Shown piece by piece: positions 1 through 10,673 of a stretch of DNA of 64,000 nucleotides. The translations under genes and the position numbers were made by a program. The notes beneath the pieces are model-generated. The model saw nothing but the letters and a program-made list of their open reading frames with translations, did no database searches and had not been told where the DNA came from. The DNA lies in assembly GCA_002304445.1 (NCBI GenBank), contig NEVA01000002.1:302185-366184 (forward strand). Direction: 5' to 3'. Numbering within the stretch: position 1 is the first letter of the stretch; the number at the start of each line of letters is the position of its first letter. The stretch comes from Opitutia bacterium Tous-C4FEB (lineage in GTDB: Bacteria > Verrucomicrobiota > Verrucomicrobiia > Opitutales > Opitutaceae).

Positions 1-1
1 G

Positions 2-325
2 CGCGGCACGACCTTTGGTTATCAGAACCTGGTCGTGGACATGCGGTCGTTTGCGATCATGGCGCAGAACGGGTATCCGACGATTTTTGATGCCACGCAC
101 GCGGTGCAGTTGCCGGGCGCGGGTGGAGGGAAGAGCAGCGGCCAGCGCGAGTTTGTGCCGCCGCTGGCCAAGGCGGCGCTCGCGGCCGGGGCCGACGGAC
201 TTTTTATCGAGACGCACCCTGATCCGGCGAATGCCATCAGCGACGGACCCAACATGATCCCTCTCGATGCGTTGCCGGCGTTGCTTATTTCGTGTGGGGC
301 AATCTGGCGGGCGGTGCGGGACTAG
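2..325 (+). CDS. kdsA: 3-deoxy-8-phosphooctulonate synthase, C-terminal part
   Basis: KdsA condenses arabinose 5-phosphate with phosphoenolpyruvate to make KDO 8-phosphate, a cytoplasmic step in building the inner core of lipopolysaccharide. The frame is open from base 2 and gives the last 107 residues; the full enzyme is about 280, so the 5' part lies outside the window. Visible family hallmarks are the strand and loop beginning [15 protein letters not shown], the [11 protein letters not shown] motif with its metal-binding histidine, and the [10 protein letters not shown] motif. The stop is TAG at 323-325. Presence of this gene implies a Gram-negative envelope. Only the missing N-terminus limits the call. 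Confidence 0.93.
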   Translation, partial: RGTTFGYQNLVVDMRSFAIMAQNGYPTIFDATHAVQLPGAGGGKSSGQREFVPPLAKAALAAGADGLFIETHPDPANAISDGPNMIPLDALPALLISCGAIWRAVRD

Positions 326-406
326 GGCGACGTTTGGCGGGTCGGGCGATGCCTCACCTTGACCACGGCATCTCGGCCCGCACACTGGGTGAGAATCCAA
401 TCTCTG

Positions 407-877
407 ATGGCTATCTTTATCATCGACGTGCCCGTGCCCTCCATGGGCGCGACTGTGAGTGAACTCACGGTCGTCACGCTCAAAACCAAGCCCGGTGACC
501 GCGTGGTCAAGGGGCAGAAAATCGCGGAATTGGAGAGCGATAAGTCGATTTTTGAATACGAAGCGCCGGGCGACGGCCTCGTTTTGGCGTTGCCGGTGAA
601 ACCGGGCGAAGTGCTTCAGTCCGGGGCGCTCTTTCTTAAGCTCGAAACCGAGGATGGCAGTCTCCGTCACTTGGAATCGAAGACCGGGGCCGACGCGCCC
701 GTGCCGGTGGCGAAGTCGGCGGCGACGGCGGCTCTGATTTGGACGCCGCGGGCGCTCAAACTGGCGCAGGAAGCAGGACTGAATCCAGAGACGTTGACCG
801 GCATCGAGGCTACGGGCCCGGGTGGTCGGGTCTCGGGCGACGACGTGACGCGCCTGCTCGCCAAGCGCCAAGCCTGA
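407..877 (+). CDS. Stand-alone lipoyl domain plus E3-binding domain protein
   Basis: The 156-residue protein starts with a biotinyl/lipoyl domain (about residues 5-80) with the lysine to be lipoylated in ESDKS (K46). A linker follows, then a peripheral-subunit-binding domain (about 113-151: TPRALKLAQEAG through GPGGRVSGDDV). This is the N-terminal half of a 2-oxoacid dehydrogenase E2 subunit; the catalytic acyltransferase domain is absent, and the next gene follows after 28 bp. ATG at 407 was chosen over TTG at 359 because the lipoyl fold begins directly after it. It probably acts as a swinging-arm acyl or electron carrier for separately encoded E1 and E3 subunits. Its real partner is unknown. 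The KAS III-type neighbour suggests acyl transfer to a ketosynthase, but that is inference. Confidence 0.8.
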   Translation: MAIFIIDVPVPSMGATVSELTVVTLKTKPGDRVVKGQKIAELESDKSIFEYEAPGDGLVLALPVKPGEVLQSGALFLKLETEDGSLRHLESKTGADAPVPVAKSAATAALIWTPRALKLAQEAGLNPETLTGIEATGPGGRVSGDDVTRLLAKRQA

Positions 878-905
878 GTTTTTCGAATCTTAAATCTTTC
901 TCAGA

Positions 906-1901
906 TTGAACTCCCAAGCCACGGTCTGCATCGCCGGCGTAGGTCACGCGGCGCCCGTCAAAATCCACGCCAACAGTGAAATCCTGAAGGCTTTTCCGAA
1001 TCGCACGGAGGACGAGATGGTGCGGCTGACGGGTATCCGCGAGCGGCGTTATGCAGCGGATGACGAAAGCGCGACGGACCTCGCGGTGATCGCGGTGCAA
1101 CATGCGCTCGCGCAGGCGGGCATGACGGCCGCGCAGATAGACGGGATCATCATGGCGACGCTCATTCCCGACCAGCCCGTGCCGGCGGCGGCGAGCGATC
1201 TGGCGCGGCGGCTGGGGATTCCCCGCGTGCTGGCGTTTGACCTGAACGCGGCGTGCTCGGGCTGGCTTTATGCGCTCGAAGTGGGGCGGTCGTTTATTCT
1301 CTCGGGTACGGCGAGTAACCTGATCGTCGTCACTGCGGAGTTGTTGTCGCGCATCACGAATCCGCAGGACCACGAGACGGCGTTTCTCTTTGGCGACGGC
1401 GCCGGCGCGGCGATTTTGACCAAGGGCGCGGGCGGGCATCGGCTGCATCGGATGGGGCTAGGCGGCGATGCGGATCAGTTCGAGGCGATCCAGCGCAAGG
1501 GCGGCGGGGCGCGGATGCCCTGGCCGGTGGCGGCGGACGGGCATGAGGCAAATTTCTACCTCCAGATGAACGGCACCTCGGTGTTTAAGCACGCGGTGGT
1601 GGGTTTCGCGGAGCAGATAGAGCAGACGCTCGCGCGGGAAAACCTGAAGCCCGAGGACATCGCGTGGGTGGTGCCGCACCAGGCGAACGAGCGCATCCTG
1701 AAAGCCGTGAGCAAGCGCGTGGGGATTCCCTACGACAAGTTCGTCATGACGATCTCAAAATACGGCAACACGAGCGCGGCGAGCGTCTCGATGGCGCTGG
1801 GCTGGGCGGCGGAAGAAGGAATTTTCGCCGACGGCGACAAGATCATCTTCTGCAGCGTGGGCGCCGGGCTCACCTTTGCCGGCGGTCTGCTGGAGTGGTA
1901 A
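906..1901 (+). CDS. 3-oxoacyl-ACP synthase III (KAS III/FabH-like)
   Basis: This 331-residue thiolase-fold enzyme carries the complete KAS III triad: Cys117 in NAACSGW, His258 in VVPHQAN and Asn288 in YGNTSAAS, with the GDGAGAAI motif near residue 163. KAS III enzymes condense an acyl-CoA, or another activated acyl group, with malonyl-ACP in the cytoplasm. The start appears to be TTG at 906, because no ATG or GTG fits upstream of the first conserved strand. It sits 28 bp after the lipoyl/E3-binding protein and no other fatty-acid genes (fabD, fabG, acpP) are adjacent. It may therefore be a specialised paralogue rather than the housekeeping FabH; the sequence alone does not decide this. Confidence 0.85.
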   Translation: MNSQATVCIAGVGHAAPVKIHANSEILKAFPNRTEDEMVRLTGIRERRYAADDESATDLAVIAVQHALAQAGMTAAQIDGIIMATLIPDQPVPAAASDLARRLGIPRVLAFDLNAACSGWLYALEVGRSFILSGTASNLIVVTAELLSRITNPQDHETAFLFGDGAGAAILTKGAGGHRLHRMGLGGDADQFEAIQRKGGGARMPWPVAADGHEANFYLQMNGTSVFKHAVVGFAEQIEQTLARENLKPEDIAWVVPHQANERILKAVSKRVGIPYDKFVMTISKYGNTSAASVSMALGWAAEEGIFADGDKIIFCSVGAGLTFAGGLLEW

Positions 1902-1935
1902 GCGCGGGCGGGGGCGGGTCGAAGACCCGGCGGCC

Positions 1936-4035
1936 CTACTTGAGTTGCTTTTGGAGAAAGGTAAACGCGAGGGCCGTCATGCGGGCGCGTTGTGCGTTGT
2001 TCGCGGCGCCGCCGTGGCCGCCCTCGGTGTTTTCGTAGTAGAGGACGTCGTGGCCTTGGTCGGCGAGTTTCGCGGCCATTTTGCGGGCATGGCCGGGGTG
2101 GACGCGGTCGTCGCGGGTCGAAGTCATCAAGAGGGTGCGCGGATATTTTTTCCCGGCGACGACCTTTTGATACGGGGAGTAACGCGAGATGTAATCCCAC
2201 TCGGCGGGCACATCGGGATTCCCGTATTCGCCCATCCAACTGGCGCCGGCGAGCAGCAGATGGTAGCGCTTCATGTCGAGGAGCGGAACTTGGCAGACGA
2301 CGGCGCCGAAGAGTTCAGGGCGCTGCGTGAGCATCACGCCCATGAGCAGACCGCCGTTGCTACCGCCCTGAATGCCGAGGTGGGCGGGTGAGGTGACTTT
2401 GCGGGCGATGAGGTCCTCGGCGATCGCGGCGAAGTCATCGTACGCGCGTTGCCGGTTGGGCTTGAGGGCGGCTTGGTGCCAGCCGGGGCCGAACTCGCCG
2501 CCGCCGCGGATGTTGGCGAGGATGTAGACCCCGCCTTGCTCCAGCCATGCGGCCCCGATGCCGCCGCTGTAGGAGGGCGTCATGGAGACCTCGAAGCCGC
2601 CGTAGCCGTAGAGAAGAGTCGGGTTCTTGCCGTCGAGGGCGAGATTCTCGCGGGCAACTTGGAAGTAGGGGACGCGGGTGCCGTCTTTGGAGAGCGCCTC
2701 GTGTTGGGTGATGGCGAGACCGGTTTTGTCGAAGAAGCCGGGGAGCTGCTTGAGGACCGTGCGTGCATCGTGGCCGATGGTGCCGATCGCGAGCGTGGAG
2801 GGAGTTAGGAAGTCGGTGACGCTCAGGAAAAATTCGTCGGATTCATCGCTGTCCACCGCGTTGGCGCTGACGGTGCCGAAGGCCGGAGCGGCGAGGGGCG
2901 TGCGCTGCCAGCCGCCGTCGGCACGAAGGGTGAGCGTGTAGAGCCGGTTGCGGACGTTATCGAGCTCGTTGACGATGAGGTGATTTTTCGTGTCGCTCGT
3001 GCCGACCAGCGAGGTGCGCGGTCCGGGGGTGAAAAGGAAGGCGAAGTCGCGTTCGCCCTTGAGGAAGCGGGCGTAGTTCATCGCGAGGAGGGCACCGGCG
3101 GGATAGGTGCGGCCTCCGGTGGTCCAGGCGGAACGGAGCTCGACGGTGATTTGGTCGCGGTAGGTGCCGGGTTGGGCGTCGAGGGGTAGCTCGAGTTTGG
3201 TGAGTTTGCCGGCTTCGTGCAGGTAGGTCTCGCTGGTGTAAAAGGTAATTGCGCGGCGGATGAATTCGCGGTGGTAGCCGGGCTCGTTGGTCACGTAGCC
3301 GTTGACGGCGACATCGGTCGCCTCGCCCGCGAAGACGAGAGGAGCGTCGGCGAGGGCGGTGCCGCGGCGCCAAAGTTTCACGGTGCGCGGATAACCGGAA
3401 TCGGTGAGTGCGCCGGGGCCGAAATTGGTGCCGACGAAGAGGATGTCGCGGTCGAGCCACGTGACGCTGTTCTTGCCCTCGGGGAGGTCGAACGGTTGCG
3501 CTTTGACGAAGGTCTTGGTGGCGAGATCGAACTCGCGGACGACGGTGGCGTCACCGCCGCCGCGGGAGAGCCGGAGGAGATAGCGGTCGTAGTTGGGATA
3601 GAGGGGGACGGGAGCGCTCCAGACCCAGTTTTGTTTTTCGTCACGAGCGAGGGCGTCGAGGTCGAGGACGGTTTCCCACTTGGGGTTGTCGTTGCGGTAG
3701 TCTTCGGGCGTCGTGCGGCGCCAGAGGCCGCGGGGGTTGGTCTTGTCTTGCCAGAAGTTGTAGTAAAACGCGCCGCGCTTCACGACGGCGGGAATGCGGG
3801 CGCGGGAATCGTTGATCGCAAGCAGCCGATCGTAGAGGGCTTGGTAGCCGGGAGCGGCGGTGAGCTCGGCGAGGGAAACTTTATTTTGCGCTTCGACCCA
3901 TTCGAGCGGTTTCGCGCCCTCGACGTCTTCGAGCCAGAGGTAGGGATCATCGGGGGGTGGCGTGGCTGGCGTGGTGGCGGCGGAAAGAGGGGGGATGGAA
4001 AGCATGGCGAGGGCGAGGAAGCGGCGGAGTTTCAT
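1936..4035 (-). CDS. Secreted prolyl oligopeptidase, family S9A
   Basis: The predicted 699-residue serine peptidase has a signal peptide (MKLRRFLALAML... cut near residue 20). A seven-bladed propeller region follows, then a C-terminal alpha/beta-hydrolase domain. The catalytic Ser is in GGSNGG (about residue 559), the Asp in the DDRVHPG segment and the His in EGGHGG (about residue 674). The N-terminal DDPYLWLEDVEG motif is typical of prolyl oligopeptidase. It would cleave short proline-containing peptides in the periplasm. ATG at 4035 was chosen because it starts the signal peptide; a longer frame to 4101 would add 22 unrelated residues. It converges with the KAS III gene and lies 28 bp after rsmE on the same strand. 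Confidence 0.93.
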   Translation of the reverse strand: MKLRRFLALAMLSIPPLSAATTPATPPPDDPYLWLEDVEGAKPLEWVEAQNKVSLAELTAAPGYQALYDRLLAINDSRARIPAVVKRGAFYYNFWQDKTNPRGLWRRTTPEDYRNDNPKWETVLDLDALARDEKQNWVWSAPVPLYPNYDRYLLRLSRGGGDATVVREFDLATKTFVKAQPFDLPEGKNSVTWLDRDILFVGTNFGPGALTDSGYPRTVKLWRRGTALADAPLVFAGEATDVAVNGYVTNEPGYHREFIRRAITFYTSETYLHEAGKLTKLELPLDAQPGTYRDQITVELRSAWTTGGRTYPAGALLAMNYARFLKGERDFAFLFTPGPRTSLVGTSDTKNHLIVNELDNVRNRLYTLTLRADGGWQRTPLAAPAFGTVSANAVDSDESDEFFLSVTDFLTPSTLAIGTIGHDARTVLKQLPGFFDKTGLAITQHEALSKDGTRVPYFQVARENLALDGKNPTLLYGYGGFEVSMTPSYSGGIGAAWLEQGGVYILANIRGGGEFGPGWHQAALKPNRQRAYDDFAAIAEDLIARKVTSPAHLGIQGGSNGGLLMGVMLTQRPELFGAVVCQVPLLDMKRYHLLLAGASWMGEYGNPDVPAEWDYISRYSPYQKVVAGKKYPRTLLMTSTRDDRVHPGHARKMAAKLADQGHDVLYYENTEGGHGGAANNAQRARMTALAFTFLQKQLK

Positions 4036-4063
4036 GGTGGAAGAGAGACCGAGGACGTGGATG

Positions 4064-4816
4064 TCAGTTTTGCAATTCGTAACTGAGCACGCTGAGAGCA
4101 TAAACGGCGGCGGTCTCGCAGCGCAGGACGAGGGGACCGAGCGTAATGGGCTCGAAGCCGGCCGACCGGGCGACGCTAAGTTCGGCGGGAGTGAAGTCGC
4201 CCTCGGGGCCGATCAGCCAAACGACGCTGCGCGGCGGCCGGCCGAGGGTGGTCGTGGTTGCGGCGAGGACAGCCTTGAGGGATTTGGCCCCGGGTTGGAG
4301 ACTGGCGATGAGCTTCAGGTCGTAGCCGCGAGCGGAGTCCATGAAGGCAGTGGCGGATTGGACCGGGGAGATTTCGGGGAGCCAAGGGTTGCCGCATTGT
4401 TTCGCGGCTTCGAGGGCGGCCGTCTGCCATTTCTCGATCTTTTTGTCGGAGCGGTCGGCATCAAAGTGGACTTGGGTTCGCTCGCTGGCGAGCGGGACGA
4501 TGCAGGCGGCACCGATCTCCGTGGCCTTGCGGACGATGTCGTCCATGGTGCCGCCCTTGGGCAGCGCTTGGCCGAGGGTGATGGCGAAAGGAAGCGGCTT
4601 GGTTTTCTGGGCGAAGCGGACTTTGAGGCGGGCGGCGCGTTTGTCGGGGACGGCGAGTTCGCAGATCCACTCGGAACCGCGGCCGTCGAAAGCGACCACC
4701 GCGTGACCGGCGGCGGCGCGGTTGACGACGATCAGATGATGGGACTCTGCGGCTGAAAGGGTGAGCTCTACGGGTTCGGTGGAGGAGGGCAGGGCGTAGG
4801 CGCGAAAATCGGGCAT
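4064..4816 (-). CDS. rsmE: 16S rRNA m3U1498 methyltransferase
   Basis: RsmE methylates N3 of U1498 in the decoding region of 16S rRNA. The 250-residue product has the family length, an N-terminal PUA-like region, and a C-terminal SPOUT (trefoil-knot) methyltransferase domain shown by LIGPEGDFTPAE and LGPLVLRCETAA, which form the S-adenosylmethionine-binding knot. The gene precedes the prolyl oligopeptidase on the reverse strand by 28 bp, so the two may be co-transcribed. No Shine-Dalgarno sequence is visible before the ATG. A stable hairpin lies about 48 bp upstream in the leader. Confidence 0.93.
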   Translation of the reverse strand: MPDFRAYALPSSTEPVELTLSAAESHHLIVVNRAAAGHAVVAFDGRGSEWICELAVPDKRAARLKVRFAQKTKPLPFAITLGQALPKGGTMDDIVRKATEIGAACIVPLASERTQVHFDADRSDKKIEKWQTAALEAAKQCGNPWLPEISPVQSATAFMDSARGYDLKLIASLQPGAKSLKAVLAATTTTLGRPPRSVVWLIGPEGDFTPAELSVARSAGFEPITLGPLVLRCETAAVYALSVLSYELQN

Positions 4817-4863
4817 AGAAAGAGCGGATGGCGGAGGGAAACGCGGGTCGAGGGGAAAACAGA

Positions 4864-4895
4864 AAGGGCGCCCGACCGTGAGGCCGAGCGCCCTT
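4864..4895 (-). terminator. Hairpin in the leader of rsmE (terminator-like)
   Basis: An 8-bp perfect inverted repeat (aagggcgc/gcgccctt) encloses a 16-base loop. On the reverse strand it is followed by a T-rich stretch (ttctgtttt), which fits an intrinsic terminator or attenuator reading toward rsmE. No convincing reverse-strand gene ends just upstream of it, so it could act on readthrough or on the rsmE leader itself. Confidence 0.4.
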
Positions 4896-5044
4896 GCCGA
4901 CTTAACTGAATGTATGAACCTAAAAAGAACGGGTAACTGACGCCGGGAGAGACGCCGTGGGGTTCGAGGCGTTCAAAATTCAGGTCGGTGAAATTTACGT
5001 GGACACGGGCGAAGGGGTTTTCCAAGTTTCGCGGTCGCTTGAAG

Positions 5045-5129
5045 GCCCAGGTGGCGGAATTGGCAGACGCAGTAGACTCAAAATCTACCACCGCAAGGTT
5101 TGTGGGTTCGACCCCCACCCTGGGCACCA
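5045..5129 (+). tRNA. tRNA-Leu (anticodon CAA)
   Basis: The 85-nt gene has a 7-bp acceptor stem (gcccagg/cctgggc), discriminator A and an encoded CCA. The anticodon stem gtaga/tctac holds loop ctcaaaa, giving anticodon CAA. A long variable arm (accgcaaggt region) marks a class II tRNA, and the T-loop is ttcgacc. It decodes UUG. Open frames on the opposite strand over this locus are artefacts of the tRNA sequence. Confidence 0.97.
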
Positions 5130-5378
5130 AGTTTTGCGGTCGTTGTGATGTTGCCGAGAAGACTTGATGAATCATCTCTGAACGGGCGCGCGCACGGCGG
5201 TCGGGTGTCGTGGTGGTGCGATTAGGAAGACGGGTTTCGCTTCGGTTGCCTGAGGCTTGTTGGTCGATCGCGGAGCTTTGGCTTTTGGCCCCAACACACC
5301 AAGCGGGCGGCAACAGCGGTCAGGATAAAATTTAGGTTCCGACTTGGGTTTCGAGGCCGGGTATCCAAGGTTTGAACC

Positions 5379-7990
<2,612 letters not shown>

Positions 7991-8003
7991 TCTACCGAGC
8001 GGT

Positions 8004-8576
8004 TCAGAAACCGCGGGATTGCATGGCCCGACCGAGCTCTTTCATGAAGGCCTGAGCGTCGGCGGGCGAGGGGCGGTAGCCGGGTTGGCTGATCTCCGTA
8101 AAGCCGGGGCGGTATTGTTGGTCGATGATCCACTTGCCGGTCACGCCGTCGCTGAAGGTCACGGAGCCCCCGGCGATCGCGCCGGGAATGAGGGTCACCT
8201 TGTCCACGACGACGGTGACGGTGCTGGGACCGGCGGGGTCGGCGGGCGGCAGGTCGGCGGCGTCTTCAGGGGGAAGATCGGATTCTTCGCCCTCGGGGAA
8301 TTCGGAGCCGTCGTCGGGCGGGAGATCGGTGGGGCCGGCGGCCGCGGGTGCGGCGGCGGGCTTCGGGGCGGGAGCGGACTTGCTGACGTCACTCACATCG
8401 GCTTTGGGGGCGGGGTCTTTGAGCGTGAGTTCCAGGTCGTCGACGAGGAAGCGGACGTCGCGGTAGGTGAGCGTAATCTTAAAATGCTCGAGCAGTTTTT
8501 TCTGGACGGCGGAGAGGTTGTCGCCGGCGGCTACCCAAGTGGCGACGGTGGTTTTTTGCTCGGGGGTGAGGGACAT
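8004..8576 (-). CDS. Conserved hypothetical with Pro/Asp/Glu-rich linker
   Basis: I do not recognise a characterised family. The 190-residue product has three parts. Residues 1-55 are a helical N-terminus (SLTPEQKTTVATWVAAG..., resembling a small winged-helix or HTH-like fold). Residues 56-115 are a low-complexity acidic Pro/Ala/Asp/Glu linker. Residues 118-190 are a compact C-terminal domain with strands TVTVVVDKVTLIPGAIAGG and GVTGKWIIDQQYRPGF. There is no signal peptide or membrane segment, so it is probably cytoplasmic. It follows dnaA on the reverse strand after 180 bp and converges tail-to-tail with ligA, 13 bp apart. Confidence 0.7.
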   Translation of the reverse strand: MSLTPEQKTTVATWVAAGDNLSAVQKKLLEHFKITLTYRDVRFLVDDLELTLKDPAPKADVSDVSKSAPAPKPAAAPAAAGPTDLPPDDGSEFPEGEESDLPPEDAADLPPADPAGPSTVTVVVDKVTLIPGAIAGGSVTFSDGVTGKWIIDQQYRPGFTEISQPGYRPSPADAQAFMKELGRAMQSRGF

Positions 8577-8756
8577 GGTCGGCGTAGGTCGGAGAGTTGA
8601 GAGTCGGTGGCTGAAGTTAAGCGTTGAGAGATAGGCGTGAGTCCGGCGCAGTCAACGCGGCGAGTGCGCGTAGACCAAGGCGGGCGGTGCCAACGGGCGT
8701 CGGGTGAGCTACGCCGGCACGCGTTGGGCGCGTTAAAGATGACGCGCTCCGCCAAA

Positions 8757-10148
8757 TCAGCGGCCGAGCTGGTTCTTGAGGAATTCCACGCTGCTGCGCG
8801 TGGTGGCGTCTTGCTCCATCATGTTGTCCACGGCTTTGCAGGCGTGGATGACGGTGCCGTGATCGCGGCCGCCGAAGGCGTCACCGATTTCCTGAAGGGA
8901 GTGCTTGGTGAGCGTGCGGGTGATGTACATCGCGATCTGGCGGGGGATGGCGATGTTGTTGGGCCGGCGCTTGCTGGTCATGTCGCTGTGGCGGATCTGA
9001 AAATGATCGGCCACGCGTTTTTGAATCGTCTCGATGGTGAGGATGGTCTGCGCCTGCTCCATGAGCACGTCGTGCAGGAGGCGTTCGGCGGTCGCGAGGT
9101 CGATAGGCTTACTGGTGAGGGCGGTGTAGCTGGCGACCTTGATCAACGCGCCTTCGAGGCGGCGGATGTTCTTCGTGATGTTCTGCGCGATGAAATTGAT
9201 GATCGGCGCGGGGAGGTCGCATTTGAGCACGGCGGCCTTGGTGCGCAGAATGGCGATGCGAGTCTCGACGTCGGGCGACTGGATGTCGGCGGGGAGGCCC
9301 CATTCGAAGCGGGAGACGAGGCGGGCTTCGAGTTTCTGGATCTCGGAGGCGCGGCGGTCGCTGGAGAGGACGATCTGTTTGCCGGCTTCAAAGAGGTCGT
9401 TGAACGTATGGAAGAATTCTTCCTGGATACGCTCCTTGTTGGCGAGGAATTGGACGTCGTCGAGCAGGAGGACGTCGGCTTGGCGGTAGCGTTGGCGGAA
9501 TTTCGTGAGGCTGTTTTCCTGGAGCGCCTGGATGAACTCGTTGGTAAACTTCTCCGTGGAGAGGTAGGCGACGCGGGCATCGGGCTTGCGGCTAAGAATG
9601 GCGTGCCCGATGGCGTGCATCAGGTGGGTTTTACCCAGGCCGGTGTCGCCGTAGAGAAAGAGCGGATTGTAGGCCTGCGCGGGGGATTGGGCGACGGCGA
9701 GGGCGGCGGCGTGAGCCATCTGGCTATTGGAGCCGACGACAAAGGTTTCAAAGGTGTTGCGGGGATTGAGCAGGCCGGCGGCGGGGCCGCGTTCGTCATA
9801 GCGGGTGGCCTTACGGGTGGCGCCGGCGGACGCGCGGCTGCGGGCGAGGGCGGAGTCGGCCCCGGCGCGTTCGCTGGTGGCCGATGGGGTGACGCCGGTG
9901 GTGTTGATTTTGACGTGGACGAGGCGGCCGGCGACGAGCCGAAGCCGTTGGGTGATCAAATCGAGGTAGTTGTCGTTGATCCAAATCGAGGCGAATTCGT
10001 TGGGCACGCCCAACGTGATGAGTTCTTCGCTGGTTTCGAGGCAAACGATGGGCTCGAACCACATATGAAAGACATCTTCCGGAAACAGCGATTTGAAGTC
10101 GCATTTCACGGTTTCCCAAAGGCTGGGCGAGAGAGACAAGGTGGGCAT
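8757..10148 (-). CDS. dnaA: Chromosomal replication initiator protein
   Basis: DnaA is the AAA+ ATPase that binds DnaA boxes and opens the replication origin. The 463-residue product has domain I (SLWETVKCDFKSLFPEDVFHMWFEPI), a short linker, and the AAA+ core with Walker A GDTGLGKTHL and Walker B LLLDDVQFL. A C-terminal helix-turn-helix carries the DnaA signature GGRDHGTVIHACKAV. It is not followed by dnaN, recF or gyrB, the arrangement found in many bacteria. A 525-bp gene-free region with DnaA-box-like sites lies upstream. No Shine-Dalgarno sequence precedes the ATG. Confidence 0.97.
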   Translation of the reverse strand: MPTLSLSPSLWETVKCDFKSLFPEDVFHMWFEPIVCLETSEELITLGVPNEFASIWINDNYLDLITQRLRLVAGRLVHVKINTTGVTPSATSERAGADSALARSRASAGATRKATRYDERGPAAGLLNPRNTFETFVVGSNSQMAHAAALAVAQSPAQAYNPLFLYGDTGLGKTHLMHAIGHAILSRKPDARVAYLSTEKFTNEFIQALQENSLTKFRQRYRQADVLLLDDVQFLANKERIQEEFFHTFNDLFEAGKQIVLSSDRRASEIQKLEARLVSRFEWGLPADIQSPDVETRIAILRTKAAVLKCDLPAPIINFIAQNITKNIRRLEGALIKVASYTALTSKPIDLATAERLLHDVLMEQAQTILTIETIQKRVADHFQIRHSDMTSKRRPNNIAIPRQIAMYITRTLTKHSLQEIGDAFGGRDHGTVIHACKAVDNMMEQDATTRSSVEFLKNQLGR

Positions 10149-10169
10149 TAGCGGGCGATGGGAGCGATT

Positions 10170-10178
10170 TTATTCACA
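10170..10178 (+). promoter_or_regulatory. dnaA: DnaA-box-like site (TTATTCACA)
   Basis: TTATTCACA matches the relaxed DnaA-box consensus TTATNCACA. It lies 22 bp upstream of the dnaA start codon, where binding could repress its own transcription or translation. Confidence 0.5.
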
Positions 10179-10451
10179 GGCGGGACGGACGGCTCTTTCT
10201 TCACATTCGCTCTAGGCTACATCCGGGGGCACGGGCGGGAAAATTGGGTGAGTGGGCCAACAGGGGAAAAACGGTAAACTGAAAAGATGTAAAATACTGT
10301 TTTCCAAGTGATAGCGTGTGCTATCGGCGGGCGGCTGACAGGATGAAGCAAAAAGGAGGTGAGAAGGAACGTTCGGACCGACCAGAAGAGGTGGCGAAGG
10401 GGGCAATAACTGCGAAGCAAAAATGCATGACAAGGCGAAGTTTTTGCCAAG

Positions 10452-10460
10452 TTACTCACA
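10452..10460 (+). promoter_or_regulatory. dnaA: Second DnaA-box-like site (TTACTCACA)
   Basis: TTACTCACA differs by one base from the TTATNCACA consensus. It sits about 300 bp upstream of dnaA, next to an AT-rich stretch, in the same orientation as the site at 10170. Confidence 0.3.
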
Positions 10461-10673
10461 GGCCCTATGGGCATAACTTTTTGGAATTTTTTGTTGCCTA
10501 CTTTTCCCTTGGTTGGGGCAGGCGATTCGACCGCTTTTTTCGTGTATTTTGAGGGGAAATACAGAGGCGGAAATTCAGAGGGAAAAGCGCCCTGAAATAG
10601 TTACAGGAATGTTACGGCCGTGAAAGGGGAGTGCGTTTGGCGATACGCGAAGACGCCGAACCAAAAGAGAAAC

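Larger units (their letters stand above)
10149..10673. other. Gene-free region upstream of dnaA; candidate regulatory region or origin
   Basis: The 525 bp between the ispG stop and the dnaA start contains no convincing gene. It holds two DnaA-box-like nonamers (10170-10178 and 10452-10460). An AT-rich stretch around 10475-10510 (aactttttggaattttttgtt) follows, and the base composition is lower in GC than the flanks. Such content fits a dnaA promoter with autoregulation, or a weak origin candidate. Two boxes are few for an origin, and G appears to exceed C on the + strand on both sides, which argues against a skew switch here. Confidence 0.35.

Noticed and set aside
3217..4086. A forward-strand frame of 289 codons
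   Set aside because: It is the antisense shadow of the prolyl oligopeptidase, with composition dominated by Gly, Val and Glu repeats.
4768..5313. A reverse-strand frame of 181 codons
   Set aside because: It runs antisense across tRNA-Leu; its VPRVGVEPTNLA segment is the typical translation of the complement of a tRNA.
10351..10365. A near-perfect Shine-Dalgarno AAAAGGAGGTGAG upstream of dnaA
   Set aside because: No start codon lies at the right distance on that strand and no plausible gene follows.
10149..10673. Calling this region the replication origin
   Set aside because: Only two loose DnaA boxes are visible and no skew change is apparent by eye; kept as a low-confidence candidate region instead.
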